From Dryococelus australis (lineage: Eukaryota; Arthropoda; Insecta; Phasmatodea; Phasmatidae): a stretch of 64,000 nucleotides of DNA. Positions within the stretch are counted from its first letter, which is position 1. The number at the start of each line of letters is the position of its first letter. A model generated the notes under the pieces. The model saw only the letters and a list, made by a program, of their open reading frames with translations. It made no database searches and was not told the origin of the DNA. Of this stretch, positions 1 through 12,512 are shown piece after piece. The position numbers were made by a program, and so were the translations under genes. Location of the stretch: NCBI GenBank assembly GCA_029891345.1, contig CM057000.1:125711338-125775337 (forward strand). The letters are read 5' to 3'.

Positions 1-352
1 GTTTCCTTAAATTTTTAAACCAGTTTGTTAAAACGCAAGAATGGGATGGGCAGACGTTCAGGATGCAGGCTGCTGAATTGGGCAGCCGCTTCTCTCAGAA
101 TTTTTCGACCGCACATCGAAATGACCTGGATACGTTCCTCTTTGCTTGAACCCTTAGTTTATATGTCAATCCGAAACAAATATACAAAACATCATGTTTG
201 CCTAATGTTTCCAAACTAATGGGACTGCCTGTACATTTATTTATTTTGTCGTATTAAATATAATAGAGAAATGTAATGTATTGGAAATTGTTTAAAAAAT
301 AGCATTTTTAGGGCTTTCCCGCACAGTTTCGTTGGAGGAATCAAGAAAAGTA
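1..352. other. Unique AT-rich DNA, nothing recognised
   Basis: No coding, RNA or repeat signature was seen here. The short open frame near the left edge (25-219) has no recognisable domain and no supporting context. Confidence 0.5.
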
Positions 353-590
353 TAGGCTATTCACGGTAAAGTGAGCACTTTTGAAAGCCCTCTCATTTGA
401 AATAATATGTAATATATGTATATTTTATTTTAGTCTTAAACGATAACTTCCGAGTGCAGTGAAATACACACACTATGTCTATTACTTTTGTGGCAATATT
501 TGTTTTAAAAAGTAGTTAAAAGAAAAATAATGGCTGAAATAAGAAAGTAACTATGGCCTCAAAAGTGCTCACTTTACTGTGAATAGCCTA
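353..590. mobile_element. MITE family A, copy 1
   Basis: A 238-bp non-coding element with about 31-bp terminal inverted repeats. The left end begins TAGGCTATTCACGGTAAAGT and the right end is its reverse complement with one mismatch (GTGAATAGCCTA at the edge). Both ends continue into the motif GTGAGCACTTTTG. The outermost TA on each side may be the target duplication, which would fit a Tc1/mariner-mobilised MITE. Related copies lie at 21,549 and 39,542, and longer relatives (family B) at 30,589, 40,591 and 43,191. Repeat structure is seen directly; superfamily is inferred. Confidence 0.85.
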
Positions 591-2720
591 CAGGAAGTCG
601 CAACTGTAGTTAAATTCACTGTCTTACATTACTTACCGTTGCAGATGTAACATCTGGTAGTTTGTAAATATTTTTTGTGTACTTATTTTGTTAATTTTAG
701 ATAGGATGAACTAGTAATTTATTGAAATTCTTTATGCTTTCAAAGTTATTATAGCGAGGTGTGTAAAAATGATAATCAGGACGATCTGTATATGCTAGCG
801 AAACTGTTATGCTTCCTATATTATTTGTTGTTGATGCAAGAGCGATTGTGTTCATCTCTCTGAACTTGGAAATGTATTGCAAATGTAAAGAGGCGACAAT
901 TCTAATGACAAATCTCGTTTTGATCAGCTTTTGTTTTTTTTTTGTTAGGAATATTATTAAAGCTGATATTGAATAGTTGATAAAATAATTGTTCTATTTT
1001 GTTCTGCTGTCCAGCCCTGATTTATGAAAGTGATAGTTATGATATCATTTGTCGATATTAAAATTGGGCAGTATAAGAGTTAGTGAAGGATTGTGAAGAA
1101 ATGACTTCAATCTAGGAACTGGTGATGATCCGAGGAAGGACGATCGTATGCCATTGCTAGGGAACCATCGCTGCATCTGGAGTGTAACGACCTACCAACA
1201 CTTCGAGCCACCGCGGAAGTCTAGGGACCTGTGTTCGAGCAGAGAGCTTGAGTGATCAACGGACACCGAAGGAGGATCATCGTCATCCCTAGGCGGTATT
1301 CCATACAAGGTTCTATATGGCCGAATATCTAATTAAAGGTCAATCGAAAGTTAATTTTGTAATTTTCTGAAAATGAACACTTTTTTCCTCTCACTATGTT
1401 AGGTAAATTATTATTTTTAATCTAATCTTCAACAAGTCTCTTAATTGTTATTTTAGTAAAAATGTTACTTTTGAATGTGCTTTGGATTGTGAACATATGC
1501 CACTTTATTCATATGAATATTTGATAAAGAGAACACACTAATTTGCTATTTTTGATATTCATTAAAATTTTCTAACAGATTCTAACAGATTCACCTCATT
1601 ATAGTCCTTGTCGTTAGTAATTTTAAGAAGTGTTGTTAATTATGTCATTATTTTTTCATGTTGGTTGTATGTCAGTATATTATGTCTAGTTTACATGGGG
1701 CAGTGTTACCTACACTTGACTGAGGAATTGAGTTTCTCACTATCGAAAGGTTCCGAAGCTAGCCGTGGCAAAAATATATAGTAAAATTAAATTTGTGATG
1801 TTTGGGAAGTGAAAGTTAAAATTCTCCCTTCTCCATTACACGTAACTAATCTGAAAAATATTTCAGCTTCGCGGGAATGCATATCGCTCTCTTGTGGTAG
1901 GGGGGGGGGGGGGCTATGGGAGAAGGGGTTGGAAAATCGCAATACTTCTTAATGGCCAGAAGTGATCTTGAGGCATTAAACATTGTTTCCCAGGGATTCC
2001 TACTAAGAGGAACGTTCCCCCGCCATGTCAGATCATTGGGTTTCCAACTTATCTATGTTTTAAAATGGAAATTCCGAAAGTACCCAATACACAATTCGCT
2101 ATTTTTCAGTCACTTTACTTTACTGTATTGTAAATTTTTAGCCTATGCGTAATATGGAAAGTATGGTGCAGTTTTCTCCAGCCAAGTTCAGTGCATCAAC
2201 GTCAGAACAGTGGCACTCATGGCCGTTCTAAATTAGAATAGAGTTTCCTGGTTCCTTACAGCGTACAAAACACATTCTCAACTAATCTAAAAGAATATCC
2301 GCATTCACATAAGCAGACATTAAATTCATTCTGACATGCGATCCAGTTGGTATGTCGTCTTCAAATTCTTGCCTTTTAAATATTTTCTTTAAAAGAGCCT
2401 AACGAAGGCAAGAAGTTACCTACATCGTTACAGCAGGCAATAATGCAGATGATCTAACGTTTTTCCATATAGGTAATATTATGAACATCTTTGCTATCCT
2501 TGAAAGTTATCAACTCTACCTGGACTATTGTTCATTTGAAGATCACACTCATGCATGTTCTGGATTTTCGTAGGATTACCAAGAAAACATTTTCTGACAA
2601 ACACGCAAAAGCAGTTCAAAGTAATTCTCAACCTCATTGCGGTTCATGCCCAGCCAATGTGCACACGATAATCCCTGTAGCAAATATCTAAACTGTTCGT
2701 TGAAGTTAGTGGTCAGCACT
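591..2720. other. Unique DNA with a poly-G run
   Basis: No gene or repeat family was recognised. A run of 14 G lies at 1,900-1,913. Open frames in this stretch (697-882 minus, 1,916-2,152 plus, 2,491-2,691 plus) are short and show no domain. Confidence 0.5.
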
Positions 2721-2776
2721 GTGAGTGAGGGAGTGAAGAGATTTGGACGGCTCTTAACATCGAGGTCTTGAGAGCA
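2721..2776 (-). repeat. SINE family 1, tail fragment
   Basis: This matches the 3' end of the SINE seen in full at 45,876-46,128: GTGAGTGA units, then GGCTCTTAACATCGAGGTCT and TTGAGAGC. Only the tail is present, as expected for a 5'-truncated insertion read on the minus strand. Confidence 0.7.
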
Positions 2777-3154
2777 GAACGCACTGTGAAGATCTCCTTT
2801 CAAAAATAATGGTATGTTTTTGTCTGTATTATAATTGTATAAATGTGATGTTCTTATTTATCAAAGGTTCGTTCTGGCTTGTTTTGCGATTTCATGCATT
2901 GTAATATCCGCATGTTCGTGCAGATTTGTTCAGATGTGTGTTGTAATCACATGTACTGTATGTCCGGGCGTTGTTAAAGGTTCACATGTTTCAGCCTACG
3001 AGTAAGAGGAAGTTTATCCCCTAGGCACACTCCAACCGCCATAGTAACTCAGTGTAGGTTTCATGGAAGATCTGACATGCTGTATTCCTGTGCCTGAAAA
3101 CCATTTCCATTCTGTTAGCCCAGATTTTATAAATAACATAACACTTTCAATTGG

Positions 3155-3340
3155 ATTGGACTGGAAAATGCTTATTAGCGTCCCACGGTGTTATGTCTGG
3201 AGGCTTATCAGGGGACAGCTTACAAACTTACTAATGATCTAACTTAATCTAACACCCATGCCTTACCCAGGATCGAACCCAGAACCTCACGAAACCCAGA
3301 CGGGCGGCGCTCAAAACCGACTGCGCCACGGGAGGTCGGC
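3155..3340 (-). repeat. tRNA-derived SINE, family 2
   Basis: Read on the minus strand, the head carries a polymerase III A-box-like TGGCGCAGTCGG (near 3,325) and a B-box-like GGTTCGATCC (near 3,270), followed by a non-tRNA body. It cannot fold as a full tRNA with paired acceptor ends, so a SINE is more likely than a tRNA gene. Confidence 0.55.
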
Positions 3341-3395
3341 TTTTAATAATGCAACAAACTATCCACATATGAGACGCTATTTGTATTCTGTCTGT

Positions 3396-3426
3396 AGAGT
3401 GAGTGAAGAGAATTGGGCGGCTCTAG
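3396..3426 (-). repeat. SINE family 1, short tail fragment
   Basis: GAGTGAGTGAAGAGAATTGG followed by GCGGCTCT matches the tail of SINE family 1. Only about 30 bp survive. Confidence 0.5.
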
Positions 3427-3660
3427 AATTCTTGCAGTCTGTAACATACCTAAATACAAGTTTTAGAAGGACAATTCTGTTGAAAAATTTTCAACTCAAA
3501 CATTTTCAAATATAAACTCATATGTCACATACTCCCAAACATACATGCCCTGGAAACATTACTATTAACACTTTATTCATTGCCGATGTAAGGATACGCC
3601 GATGCCACGTCTTGCAACATTACTTACTTTAGCGTTAGGGCCATAGATCATATACTAGAC

Positions 3661-3923
3661 TGTGAGCCCACAAAGGCAGGCAGGGGGCCTTGGTATAATC
3701 ACCATTAGCCAGGGCTGGCAAGCGACGCACGAAAGTCCAGGATGGTGCAACCTCGGTAGGTCGGCCCGGCTGTTTGTAAAACATTCCCCCGCCGAGGAAG
3801 GTTGTGGGACAAGGGGGAGAGGGCACTATATAAGGCTGGAGCGATGGCGGCACGCGGCTATCTTGATTCCGAGGGACGACGAGACGACTCCAGAGCCAGG
3901 GTGTATGTATATATATACATGTA

Positions 3924-4013
<90 letters not shown>

Positions 4014-4197
4014 CACACTCCCAGTAGGGCGCCCTAGGTCGTGCAGGGTTAGGGTCATCGTATAAAACCTCAGAGTCCTGAGCATATTAATCATAGTTTG
4101 TTGTGATAGGTCATCAGGACCTCTTAACAATAATTGGTAACTGCGGAGCATAAATATTCGATAATTGTAAAGTAATGCAAAGTGTAATTTATGTGTG

Positions 4198-4244
<47 letters not shown>

Positions 4245-4348
4245 TCAGTTTAATAAATATAGTTTTTTGTATAGTGAGTGCTCTATTCGTCTGGATACGA
4301 CTATCCCCCTTTCTTGCCTGGCCTGATACATCCTCAGGACAGGTCACA
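3661..4348 (+). mobile_element. Probable 5' LTR of a gypsy/errantivirus-like element
   Basis: The block starts TGTGAGCC and ends GGTCACA, so its ends are short inverted repeats (TGTGA/TCACA) of LTR type. A TATA box (CTATATAAGG, about 3,826) is followed by a transcript-like region and an AATAAA signal (about 4,253), giving a plausible U3-R-U5 order. Immediately after it, TGGTGGAGGCAGCC (4,354) could be a primer binding site; I did not identify the tRNA. Two AT microsatellites (3,938-4,007 and 4,199-4,239) have expanded inside it. The segment 3,688-3,805 has a diverged copy at 14,053-14,171. Exact ends are uncertain because no intact second LTR is available. Confidence 0.5.
3938..4007. repeat. 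(AT)n microsatellite inside the LTR
   Basis: About 35 AT units preceded by a (GT)n run. A second AT run of about 20 units lies at 4,199-4,239. Open frames crossing it (poly Ile-Tyr) are artefacts of the repeat. Confidence 0.95.
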
Positions 4349-4913
4349 GCAAATGGTGGAGGCAGCCGAAGCTTCCAACCTCCCCTTTAGTGCACTCACA
4401 GTTTAAAGTAAAGTAAAGTACTGTTGCAATCGGTGGAAGATAGTATTCATATTCTAGCCGCAGAGTTATCGTTTAGCAATAATTATAAATGCGTACCAAC
4501 TTCCACCAACCCACGGGGTTCCAATCCCTGCAAAATCGTGCACGCTATAAAAAGTATTTTCATAAGCCAGCAAGCGTCGGGGCAACGGTGTTATTACTTT
4601 CATTTCAATTCATTGCATTGTTAATTCCGAATACAATCAGAATACGAGATCGCCTCACAATCCCCGCCAACCAGGGTTTTACCACCTGCCAGAAAGCATT
4701 AAAGCCAACGTCCTTGCGTGACCCAGATATAACTATAGTAAACAGTAGTGGTACGGTGAAGTTATATCAGCCATTCAAAGCCACGAAGTGTTGTGCACTA
4801 CTCAGCAAATTCCAGCCACACCAGTGCGAGCGGGCGCAAACAGCCGCATTGCAGTTTCTTCAGCACGCCAAGCGCCCATTCTAGTACTGTGTGTGTGTGT
4901 GTGTGTGCGTGTG

Positions 4914-4948
<35 letters not shown>

Positions 4949-5127
4949 TCTTGGTTAAAGTTTAATGCATGAGAAAATACGGCCGCTTTTCAGACCGATT
5001 TAATCTTTTCAAACGCAATTTTCCACAAGTGTGTTCGCAGTGTGGAAATAATTATTAAAGCCAGCTTATGTGTGGGCATGTCAGTAATTAAGGCCAATCT
5101 ATACACAGAAATTACTAATATGAAGTA
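4349..5127 (+). other. Retroelement leader, with a GT/CT microsatellite
   Basis: This is the untranslated leader between the putative primer binding site (4,354) and the gag start. It includes a compound (GT)n-(CT)n microsatellite at 4,889-4,946. The 131-codon open frame at 4,489-4,884 shows no domain and is probably incidental. Confidence 0.45.
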
Positions 5128-6305
5128 ATGAGTAAGTCACAGACATCTATGGCTAAATCGAACAAGAAAATTGTAAAACACATCGCACTTGATTTAACCG
5201 AAGCTAAGCGCTCATTAGAGGCCAAACAAACACAACACCCCAAGTCACTCACAGAAAACACAGATTTAATTGATTTGGAACACACTTCACCCACACCACA
5301 AAAAGCTGCACTAGATTACTCATTTCACGAACCACAAGACCAACACACATACGAACCCATTTCAAGTGGATATTTGCGACCTCGCCCACTCTCAACACTT
5401 CAAGTATCCAGGCCATTTCTATTCTCAATACCCAGTTTAAATACGGATACCACAGAACAGGAATACACGAACATTGAAAACGCAGCACACCAATATGCCA
5501 ATGACGAGAATGACAACATACAAATCCCACAACCACCAGTCAATATCATTGTACTACAACTCATGCAAATACCCATGTTTTCAGGGGATGATAAAGAAAA
5601 ATGGGTAGTGTTCATTGAAAAATTTAACCATGCAGCTGAAAGCAATAACTGGACTGAAGAAGACAAGTGCAAAAAGTTAAAATACTATGTAAAAGGGTCA
5701 GCTAACCATGCATTAGATAATTACACACAAGCACATGTAGGAGAGATAACGTGCAAGGTATAGTGAACAAACTAAAGACCAGATTCTCCACACCAGCCAC
5801 TGAAGAGTACTTAAAACAACTTTTGTTTACATTTAAACAGAAACTATATGAGAGTGCGCAGCAACATATTGAAACTCTCATGTTCTATTGGCGCAAATAC
5901 AATCCCGATGTAATTGATAGCGATTTCATAGGTATTGTGTGGCACTCCCTGTTACTCTCCCTAGTAGAAGAAATTGCCGGTCTGAAAAATGGCACAATTG
6001 AGGACATAACCACAAATATTCAGAGAGCCGAACTTGATCTTTTCAGATATAATCAGACAATAGCGGAACACCAGACAGTGTCGGACACAGACTCCTTACG
6101 AGTAGAAGTGGCAAAGTTGAAGGAGGAAATCGCGAACATGGCGATAGAAAACAAAAAACGCACACACTACCATAATCTAACTCACACTCAACAAAAATAC
6201 CGACACCCTACTTCACAACAAAATCGCCGGAATTTTGTACCAAAGACACGCTACACACCATACAGGCAGACAGGCCCCTTAAGGGCACAGCGGGCAAAGA
6301 TATAA
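5128..6305 (+). pseudogene. gag-like capsid gene, frameshifted
   Basis: Two overlapping frames carry the parts of a Ty3/gypsy-type Gag. The first (5,128-5,763, 211 codons) has a polar N-terminus and then, from residue about 145, a capsid-like segment with the motif MFSGDDKEKW and an acidic/aromatic run typical of the family. It stops just after this segment. The second frame (5,751-6,305, 184 codons) supplies a helical continuation and a basic, Gln/Arg-rich tail that could bind RNA. A single frameshift near 5,750 explains the split. No clean CCHC zinc knuckle is visible. It would form the particle shell of the element. The next 950 bases lead into protease. Confidence 0.65.
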
Positions 6306-7264
6306 CACCCACAGAAAGAGTCTATGCAACAAGATTTATGTGTACGAAATAGTCAGGCAGAGTCTTTAAAGGACGCGTGTAAAAGTCAGGAATGCCTACA
6401 GGGCGATAAAAACAAGAAAAATACGGCTCAAAGACACATTCCACTCGAGGCAAAAGATAGGCGGGTTATTAACGCATGTCAGGCATTATTTGCCAAAAAA
6501 GAGTTCCCAATCGCACATACGCGGAAATTGCCCCATTTGAATTCCCGTAGGGAACAATTTCAAATGCCACAGCAACCTCAAATGAGCGAAAGTAAAACAA
6601 GAGACGAACTCAGAAACAGTGCGACCAGGACATCTAGCATCATCAGGTGTATTAGCAGGAATTCCCGAAAACACTTCGAAGGCCAAAACAGTAAAGAAAC
6701 AAATTGTTGCGCCCATGACATATGATACTCAGTGTATCACGGAAGTGGCAGTGAGCGACAAGGACATGCACGTTTTTCAACACCGCGAGCCGACCATGAA
6801 ACGCGACCACTTGCATACACAAGAAAGTGACTGCTTCTGACCAGCCGGTAACCAGAAAGGAATGTGTGATACAGCAAAAGCATGACGTCAAGGCAACAAG
6901 GACAGCATTCGTCGGGCCACGCTCCAAAATGGCATCCACATGCACACTGTGTTTGTACACAAACCATAGAGTGGACAATCACCCATTATTCCCGAATCAG
7001 ACACTTCCATTTCAAACAGATATTGGGTCATAGTTCCAGAAATTTAAGCAAAGTTTCAGTATTCTTGTAACTTGGATCAAGTTGTTGCGTGTGGGAACAC
7101 ACAGTCCTGTAAACAACAACACAGAACCGGTTGGCAGTGATGCAAGGGGTCAGCACAATCTGAGCCACCGGCCATTATTGGAAGCATTGAATAGAGAGAC
7201 CATGTCAGTCACCAAGGACGAGTGCCGTGCGGGTTAGGCCAAAACATCAACACCGTGCGTCCTT
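6306..7264 (+). pseudogene. Gag-pol linker region, badly decayed
   Basis: Several short plus-strand frames (6,324-6,725, 6,619-6,840, 6,827-7,033) follow one another without one continuous reading frame. Composition (Lys, Gln, Ser, scattered Cys/His) suits a nucleocapsid or linker, including a partial Cys-x2-Cys...His pattern near 6,940, but no motif is intact. The assignment rests on position between gag and protease. Confidence 0.4.
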
Positions 7265-7545
7265 GTGCGACTTGCTGGTAAAACATATAATGCCGTACTG
7301 GATACAGGCTGTTCTTGTTCCTGCATGGCAACCACTTTAGTGAATAAAGGTAACTATACTGCAGTTAAAGAAATATTTTCTATAGTAGGCACAACTGAGG
7401 ATATTGACGTACCTCAATACAAAACAAAAATCAACATAAATATACATGGTCATAATTTTTCTGAATAATTCTTGCTAATTGATAATTTAAAGTTTGATAT
7501 GATTCTTGGAATTGACTTTATAAAATGTTATGATGTCCCTATTTT
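7265..7545 (+). pseudogene. Retroviral-type aspartic protease, interrupted
   Basis: The frame opening at 7,265 contains AVLDTGCSCS, the DTG active-site motif of retropepsins, about 13 residues in. An in-frame TAA at 7,466 interrupts it. The same frame then resumes with ILGIDF near 7,504, which matches the conserved second block of these proteases (ILG-D-F). The active enzyme would work as a dimer to process Gag-Pol. As it stands the gene is broken by one stop. Confidence 0.75.
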
Positions 7546-7559
7546 AAAAAAAAGGTTTA

Positions 7560-8560
7560 ATGTTTTTTTATGTATCCCATAATGACAAAATAATGGAAAT
7601 ACCCATAAATACAAATTCAATTGAATATGATCGCAGTAATTGCATTGAATATCATATAGATATAATCACTATAACAAACGATAATCACAACCACACATCA
7701 CTGGGTAATATTAATCCTAAGCTACCACATCACCAGAAAACACAATTGCATCTGTTATTGGAAAAATACAGTGATTGCTTTGCTAGTTCCATTCATGAAT
7801 TAACTGGAACAAATGCATAATAAATACAGCTTGATATAGATATGGATAAACCAATTCACACTCGTCTGTATAGGATAAACCCAAAACTACGGGAAGATGT
7901 TCTAGGCCAAATACAGCAGATGCTCGATTCGCGAATTATCACACCTTCAGAGAGACAGAGTACACCGAACCATTACTAGTTACCCCCAAACATCAGGGAG
8001 GAATTAGATTCCTTACCGATTCTCGATTGCTGAAACAACACATAACTAAAGTACAATATCCCATTCATAGAATGGAAGAAATTCTCACTACGCTCCAGAA
8101 TTCCATATACATTACTTCCATCGATATGTTTAGCAGATTTTATGCCATAACAGTCCGTAAGGAATACAGCCATAAATTGGCTTTTAGTGTGGACAGAATC
8201 GGACTTTATGAGTATGCTCGTATGCCTATAGGCCTCGCCACAAGTCCTAACTATTTCCAAAACTTTGTTGACATTATGTTAGGACCGCTGCGCTGGAATA
8301 CAGCATTGGCTTACATCGATGATATATTTACTATCGGAAACACATTCCTTAAGGTTATGGAGAGATTGAGAAAATTCAACATTAAAATCAACAGCAAGAA
8401 ATACAATTTCGCCCACCACCAAATAAAAATCTTCGGGAATTAAATAACGCCTCAAGGAACACAAACTGATCCGGAAAAGATACTAACGATACAAAAAATG
8501 GCTCAGCCCAAAAATGTTAAACACATTAGAATGTTTCTAGGCCTTACATATTACTGAAGC
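7560..8560 (+). pseudogene. Ty3/gypsy reverse transcriptase, frameshifted
   Basis: A pre-RT linker (7,560-7,820) ends in a typical LLLEKYSDCFASS-type motif. The finger region follows from 7,823 after an in-frame stop. Next comes a frame shift near 7,960, and then the palm in the frame 8,027-8,443: ITSIDMFS (first catalytic Asp), MPIGLATSPNYFQ, and AYIDDI, the YxDD catalytic box. The region just after YIDD has lost some residues (NTFLKVMERL is shorter than in family members). A stop lies at 8,441. It copies RNA into DNA in the particle. The catalytic core residues are still there, yet the gene cannot be read through. Confidence 0.85.
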
Positions 8561-8579
8561 CACTAGATACTTAATTACA

Positions 8580-9162
8580 CCATTTAAATGGGGCGAAACT
8601 GAACAACTGGTATTTCAAAAGTTGAAAACAGCATTAAGTAACCTGCCCATATTAGCTAAATTTGATGAGAGCATGGAAACAATACTTGCATGTGATTCAT
8701 CATAAACTGCTTTAGGCGCTGTGCTAGTATAAGAAAACTCCATGACCAAAGAATGCAACATAATTGCCTTTGCTTCAAGAAACTATCCCTAAACAACCAG
8801 AAATGGTCAGCAACAGGACGGGAATTATTGGCTATTAAATATTTCGTTATTTATTTTTGACAGTTTGTGCTTGGCCGTAAATTTGTTATAGAGACAGACC
8901 ATGCAAGTTTAAGATATTTGAAGTCCATGGCCGGACATAATAAAAGAATCCAGAAATGTCCACTGCCTTAAATGAATATGACTTAGAGGCGAAAATCGTA
9001 AAAGGCAAATTAAGTATCCTTGCAGATGCCCTGAGTTGTATACATAGAGTAGGGGTAGCTGACACGGTAACCATCACTGTCAACACCGTAACTCACCAGG
9101 TGAAACATCAGTTTATACATTGTCCATCATTCTACACAGCATTAGCTGAAACACTACTCTAA
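8580..9162 (+). pseudogene. RNase H domain of pol, multiply stopped
   Basis: The region near 8,690 reads ACDSS, a stop, then TALGAVLV, which is the start of an RNase H fold with its first catalytic Asp. Near 8,865-8,920 it reads FVLGRKFVIETDHASLRYL, which contains the TDH block. The frame 8,956-9,162 gives KGKLSILADALS, the last conserved block. The blocks lie in the correct order but are separated by stops and shifts. The domain removes the RNA template during reverse transcription. Confidence 0.75.
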
Positions 9163-9237
9163 GACCCTACAAAAGATACAGAAATAAAAATTACCATAGC
9201 TAAATACATCACTAACAACTGGGCCGACATTAAACAA

Positions 9238-10400
9238 TTGATCAAACCAGAGTTGCACACTACAGACAAAGCGCGAGTCGCTAAATCTATTATTAACAAA
9301 GAATATTTGCCTATGCAGGCAATTGCAAAAACAGTCACAACTATGCGTAATGCCAACATGGAGATTATTCAGCAAAATAATCCATATAAGATATCTACCA
9401 CATGTCTTGACCCTATATTGAATTGTTGTACACTTATTATTACCGACAACAACGAGAAAGTTTTCTATTTACCTGAATATATTCATGAGCAGGAATATAT
9501 CAAAGTCGACTATGATACTCACCTATTATTATTACCACTCATTGACCAGCTGGCATCACCATTCTTAGCCGAATATGCAAGTGACTCCCATATTCAACAA
9601 TTAAAGATAGCTCTAACGGACCCAGACAAGGCTACTCCCAAATATCGCTGCATTGCTAGACGATACGCCATTTCCAGAAACGGCGAAATTTACATGAAGC
9701 AGCATACCCCGACCGGTGAGCGTAAATTGACACTTGTAACGAAATATCATGTCCCTGTTAGAAAGAGGGCATTTTGGTCAGTTTAAAACATTAGAGAAAA
9801 TTAAAAATGCTTATTATTGGGATACGATGAACAAAGATGTTAAAGAGTATGCAAAGAACTGTCATATGACTCCAACCCCACCCCCTCTCCCCCAGTCATG
9901 GCGTCTTGATGCGAAAGGGCTGCTACAGATGTCAGCCTGCGGAAATAAATATGTATTAGTCATGACCGAATTTGCCACATGGTATGCAGTCGCACATCCT
10001 GTACAAACAATTGATGCCAGCAGTTGCACTAATTTTGTAAAAGACATAATTTTAGAATTTAGTTGCCCAAAATCCATCCTCACGAACAGAGGGACTTCAT
10101 TGAATAATGAGCTGATGTCAGAACTCTTGCATAAATTACAAATTAAGAAATTACAAACCACTGTGTATAATCCAGCTTACAATGGGTTGGGAGCAAGATA
10201 ATAATATTTTATCCCAGCATCTAACTTCTTGCGCCAGTGGCAATCCAATTCACTGGTACGGGTATGTCCTATATATCATTTTCAACTATAATGCAACAGT
10301 GAACCTAGTACAAAGTTCATCCCTTTCTTCCTTAAGCACTGGGTTGAATCCATCCAGCCATCACATGTCATTAGTCATTTGTATCTCCACATGCTAACAA
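9238..10400 (+). pseudogene. Retroviral integrase, frameshifted, catalytic residues altered
   Basis: The first frame (9,238-9,786) ends in the zinc-binding region (LVTKYHVP). A shift moves the reading to 9,749-10,201, where GHFGQFKTLEKI, YYWDTM and NCHMT continue the H2C2 domain with its last Cys lost. The catalytic core follows: RLDAKGLLQM, YVLVMTEF, ILTNRGTS and YNPAYNGLGAR. In the family the third block normally carries Asp (DRGT type) and the last an Asn-Gly-x-x-Glu arrangement; here Asp is replaced by Asn and the Glu is missing. The remnant probably runs on to about 10,400. Inactive. Confidence 0.8.
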
Positions 10401-10693
10401 TTGGTGCGAACAGCTTAAACAAATATGAGAGCAAGCTTGCATTATCTTGGTTGCCTCCCAACAACAACAAAAACGAATATTTGACAGCAAACATTGCCCG
10501 AACGAATTAAAAGTAGGACAATTTGTGTGGGCGAAAATACACACCTGACAGAATGTGTTTTAATTTAAATACATGGGCAGTAGAAATATGAAGGAGAGGA
10601 CTTAATAAAATAGAAACTGTCAGCACTCGAAATGAAAAACTTGCCAATGTTCGTCAGTAACACCCCTCCTTATGTTACAGGGCGAGAGAACTT

Positions 10694-12512
10694 GTGAACC
10701 AAGGCTATTCCAGCTCCAGGATGTACCGGGCTGTCTACTGCATTCTGCTACTTTTGCTGAGCCTTGTAGTGATGGTACCTGCAGAACCGCTATACAGGAC
10801 ACGCCACTGGATTTACTTCAGCCAGCTGATGCCGCAAATTCAATATGAAGAAACGGCGCAGCTGCTGTTTACACTGCCTCTGCAGGAACCTCGGACTCCA
10901 GCCTACATTGACGAATGGTTTCACAGTTCTTGTGCCACACGAAATTCGACTGTCTGCAAAAATGCCGAGAAACTTAAACACATTTTAAATTCAACATCTG
11001 TAAACATTGTAATCCAGTTCCTTTCCCAAGTGTGCCTGCCAAAGAGAAATAAACAATCCCTGACATTCCTTGGTGGCGTAGCGACGTGGTGCTGTGATAT
11101 TCTGACCACAAACCATTTTCAAGGGTTGTTGTCTAATGAACATATGTTAGCAGTACAGATAAGTGAAATCGAAAATAATATAAAGGCATATATCAATGAT
11201 CTTAATCTCACAGTCAACACTGTGGCAGAAATCAAGAACGAGTTCAGTTAAAAATTAATGCAATGTCAACTCAAGTTCAATCTTTAGCACATGATTTTAA
11301 TTCACAAGAAAGAATAATTGAGAGTTCACAAGTACAAAGTCAAATGATGGTAGGGATAATTTTAGAACTGATTAATAATATCATAACAGAGAAAATTTTG
11401 AACACCTGCATTCAGATCTGCCAAATTACTCTTTTACCATTACAAGCAGTGTCTAGGTCTCTCTTAGTAAGATAATTGGTAAAATTGGAGTCAAAAGTTG
11501 GTCAAATGAATTTGAAATTCGGCATTCCTGTTAGCAAAATAATTACTTGCTCTACTGTTCCCATAACAGAATGCACTTTTTCACACACTCAGATCATGAT
11601 AAAGATTCAAGTGCCTCTGCAAATCACACAATTTATATGGCAATTTTTCAGAGCTGTACAAACGACATACTTATTTTAAAATGTATCTTGTAACATTGAT
11701 GGACTAAAAGGTATTATAGTGATTGACATGATTACGCATCCACTAGGGCTGTGGCTGACGAGAGGAACCAACTTCAGGGTATGTATCTGATATCCAAACA
11801 TACCACAGAGTCTAGTGAGGTAAGTTGTTTCAAAGAGGCTATTAAGTGACAAAATTTTGAAAAGTTACATACTTTTTGCAAATTTACATGTGCCCCTAGC
11901 AATAAAATGCAGGTTACGGCTATTCAGCCTCACCATTATGTGATCACAAATCCCTCTGGCAATTTAGCGGTAAGATGAGTAAATAAATCACTTAGCCAGA
12001 CAATTGTCAGATCGGATATAGGGTCTATTGAGTTGCAAGTACTCTGTGGCTGTAGCATAACACTAGAAAGAGTAACGATAATTGAAGCCATGCATGTGTG
12101 CGACATAAAAAGTCCTGTCACTACTATAGCACACACTGTATTACCGATCCAATGGCTTAAAACAACTCACTTTGAAGATACACAACTGTCCTTAAAAGAA
12201 TGGATATCTTTCTATTCTGTCAATCATACTGCTAACAAAGAATGGGAAATTTTGCATGCCAACTTGTCAACCGTGTAGTATGATTCCAATATGCATAATC
12301 TAAGGCCCAATTATGTGTTCTCAATTATGTCCCAAGAACATTTTAACCACGCCAGTTCGTCAGTTCTTATTGTGTTATTAATGGCAATAGGCTTGCTATA
12401 CTATAAATTGATAAAGGTATCAAATTTAATGGAAAAGCAATTTCAGTTAATGGTAATAACAATTAAAATGTCAGTTCGAATCCACAAAACGCTTGCATCA
12501 GAGACAGCCTAA
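10694..12512 (+). pseudogene. Envelope-like gene of an insect endogenous retrovirus, broken
   Basis: The position after integrase and the layout fit an errantivirus-type envelope. The first frame (10,694-11,251, 185 codons) starts with a basic stretch and a hydrophobic core at residues 16-28, a signal peptide; it has three NxS/T sequons. A basic patch at about residue 117 is followed by a hydrophobic Gly-containing segment, which resembles the cleavage and fusion region of the family but does not show a clean furin site. A stop follows at 11,249. Later frames (11,263-11,475, 11,476-11,679, 12,033-12,278, 12,291-12,512) carry the remainder; the last has a transmembrane helix at residues 25-38. 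At least four breaks are visible, so no protein can be made. Confidence 0.65.

Noticed and set aside
3635-4151. Long open frames with poly Ile-Tyr
   Set aside because: They are translations of AT microsatellites, as are Leu-Ser frames at 24,517-24,714 and 30,941-31,234.
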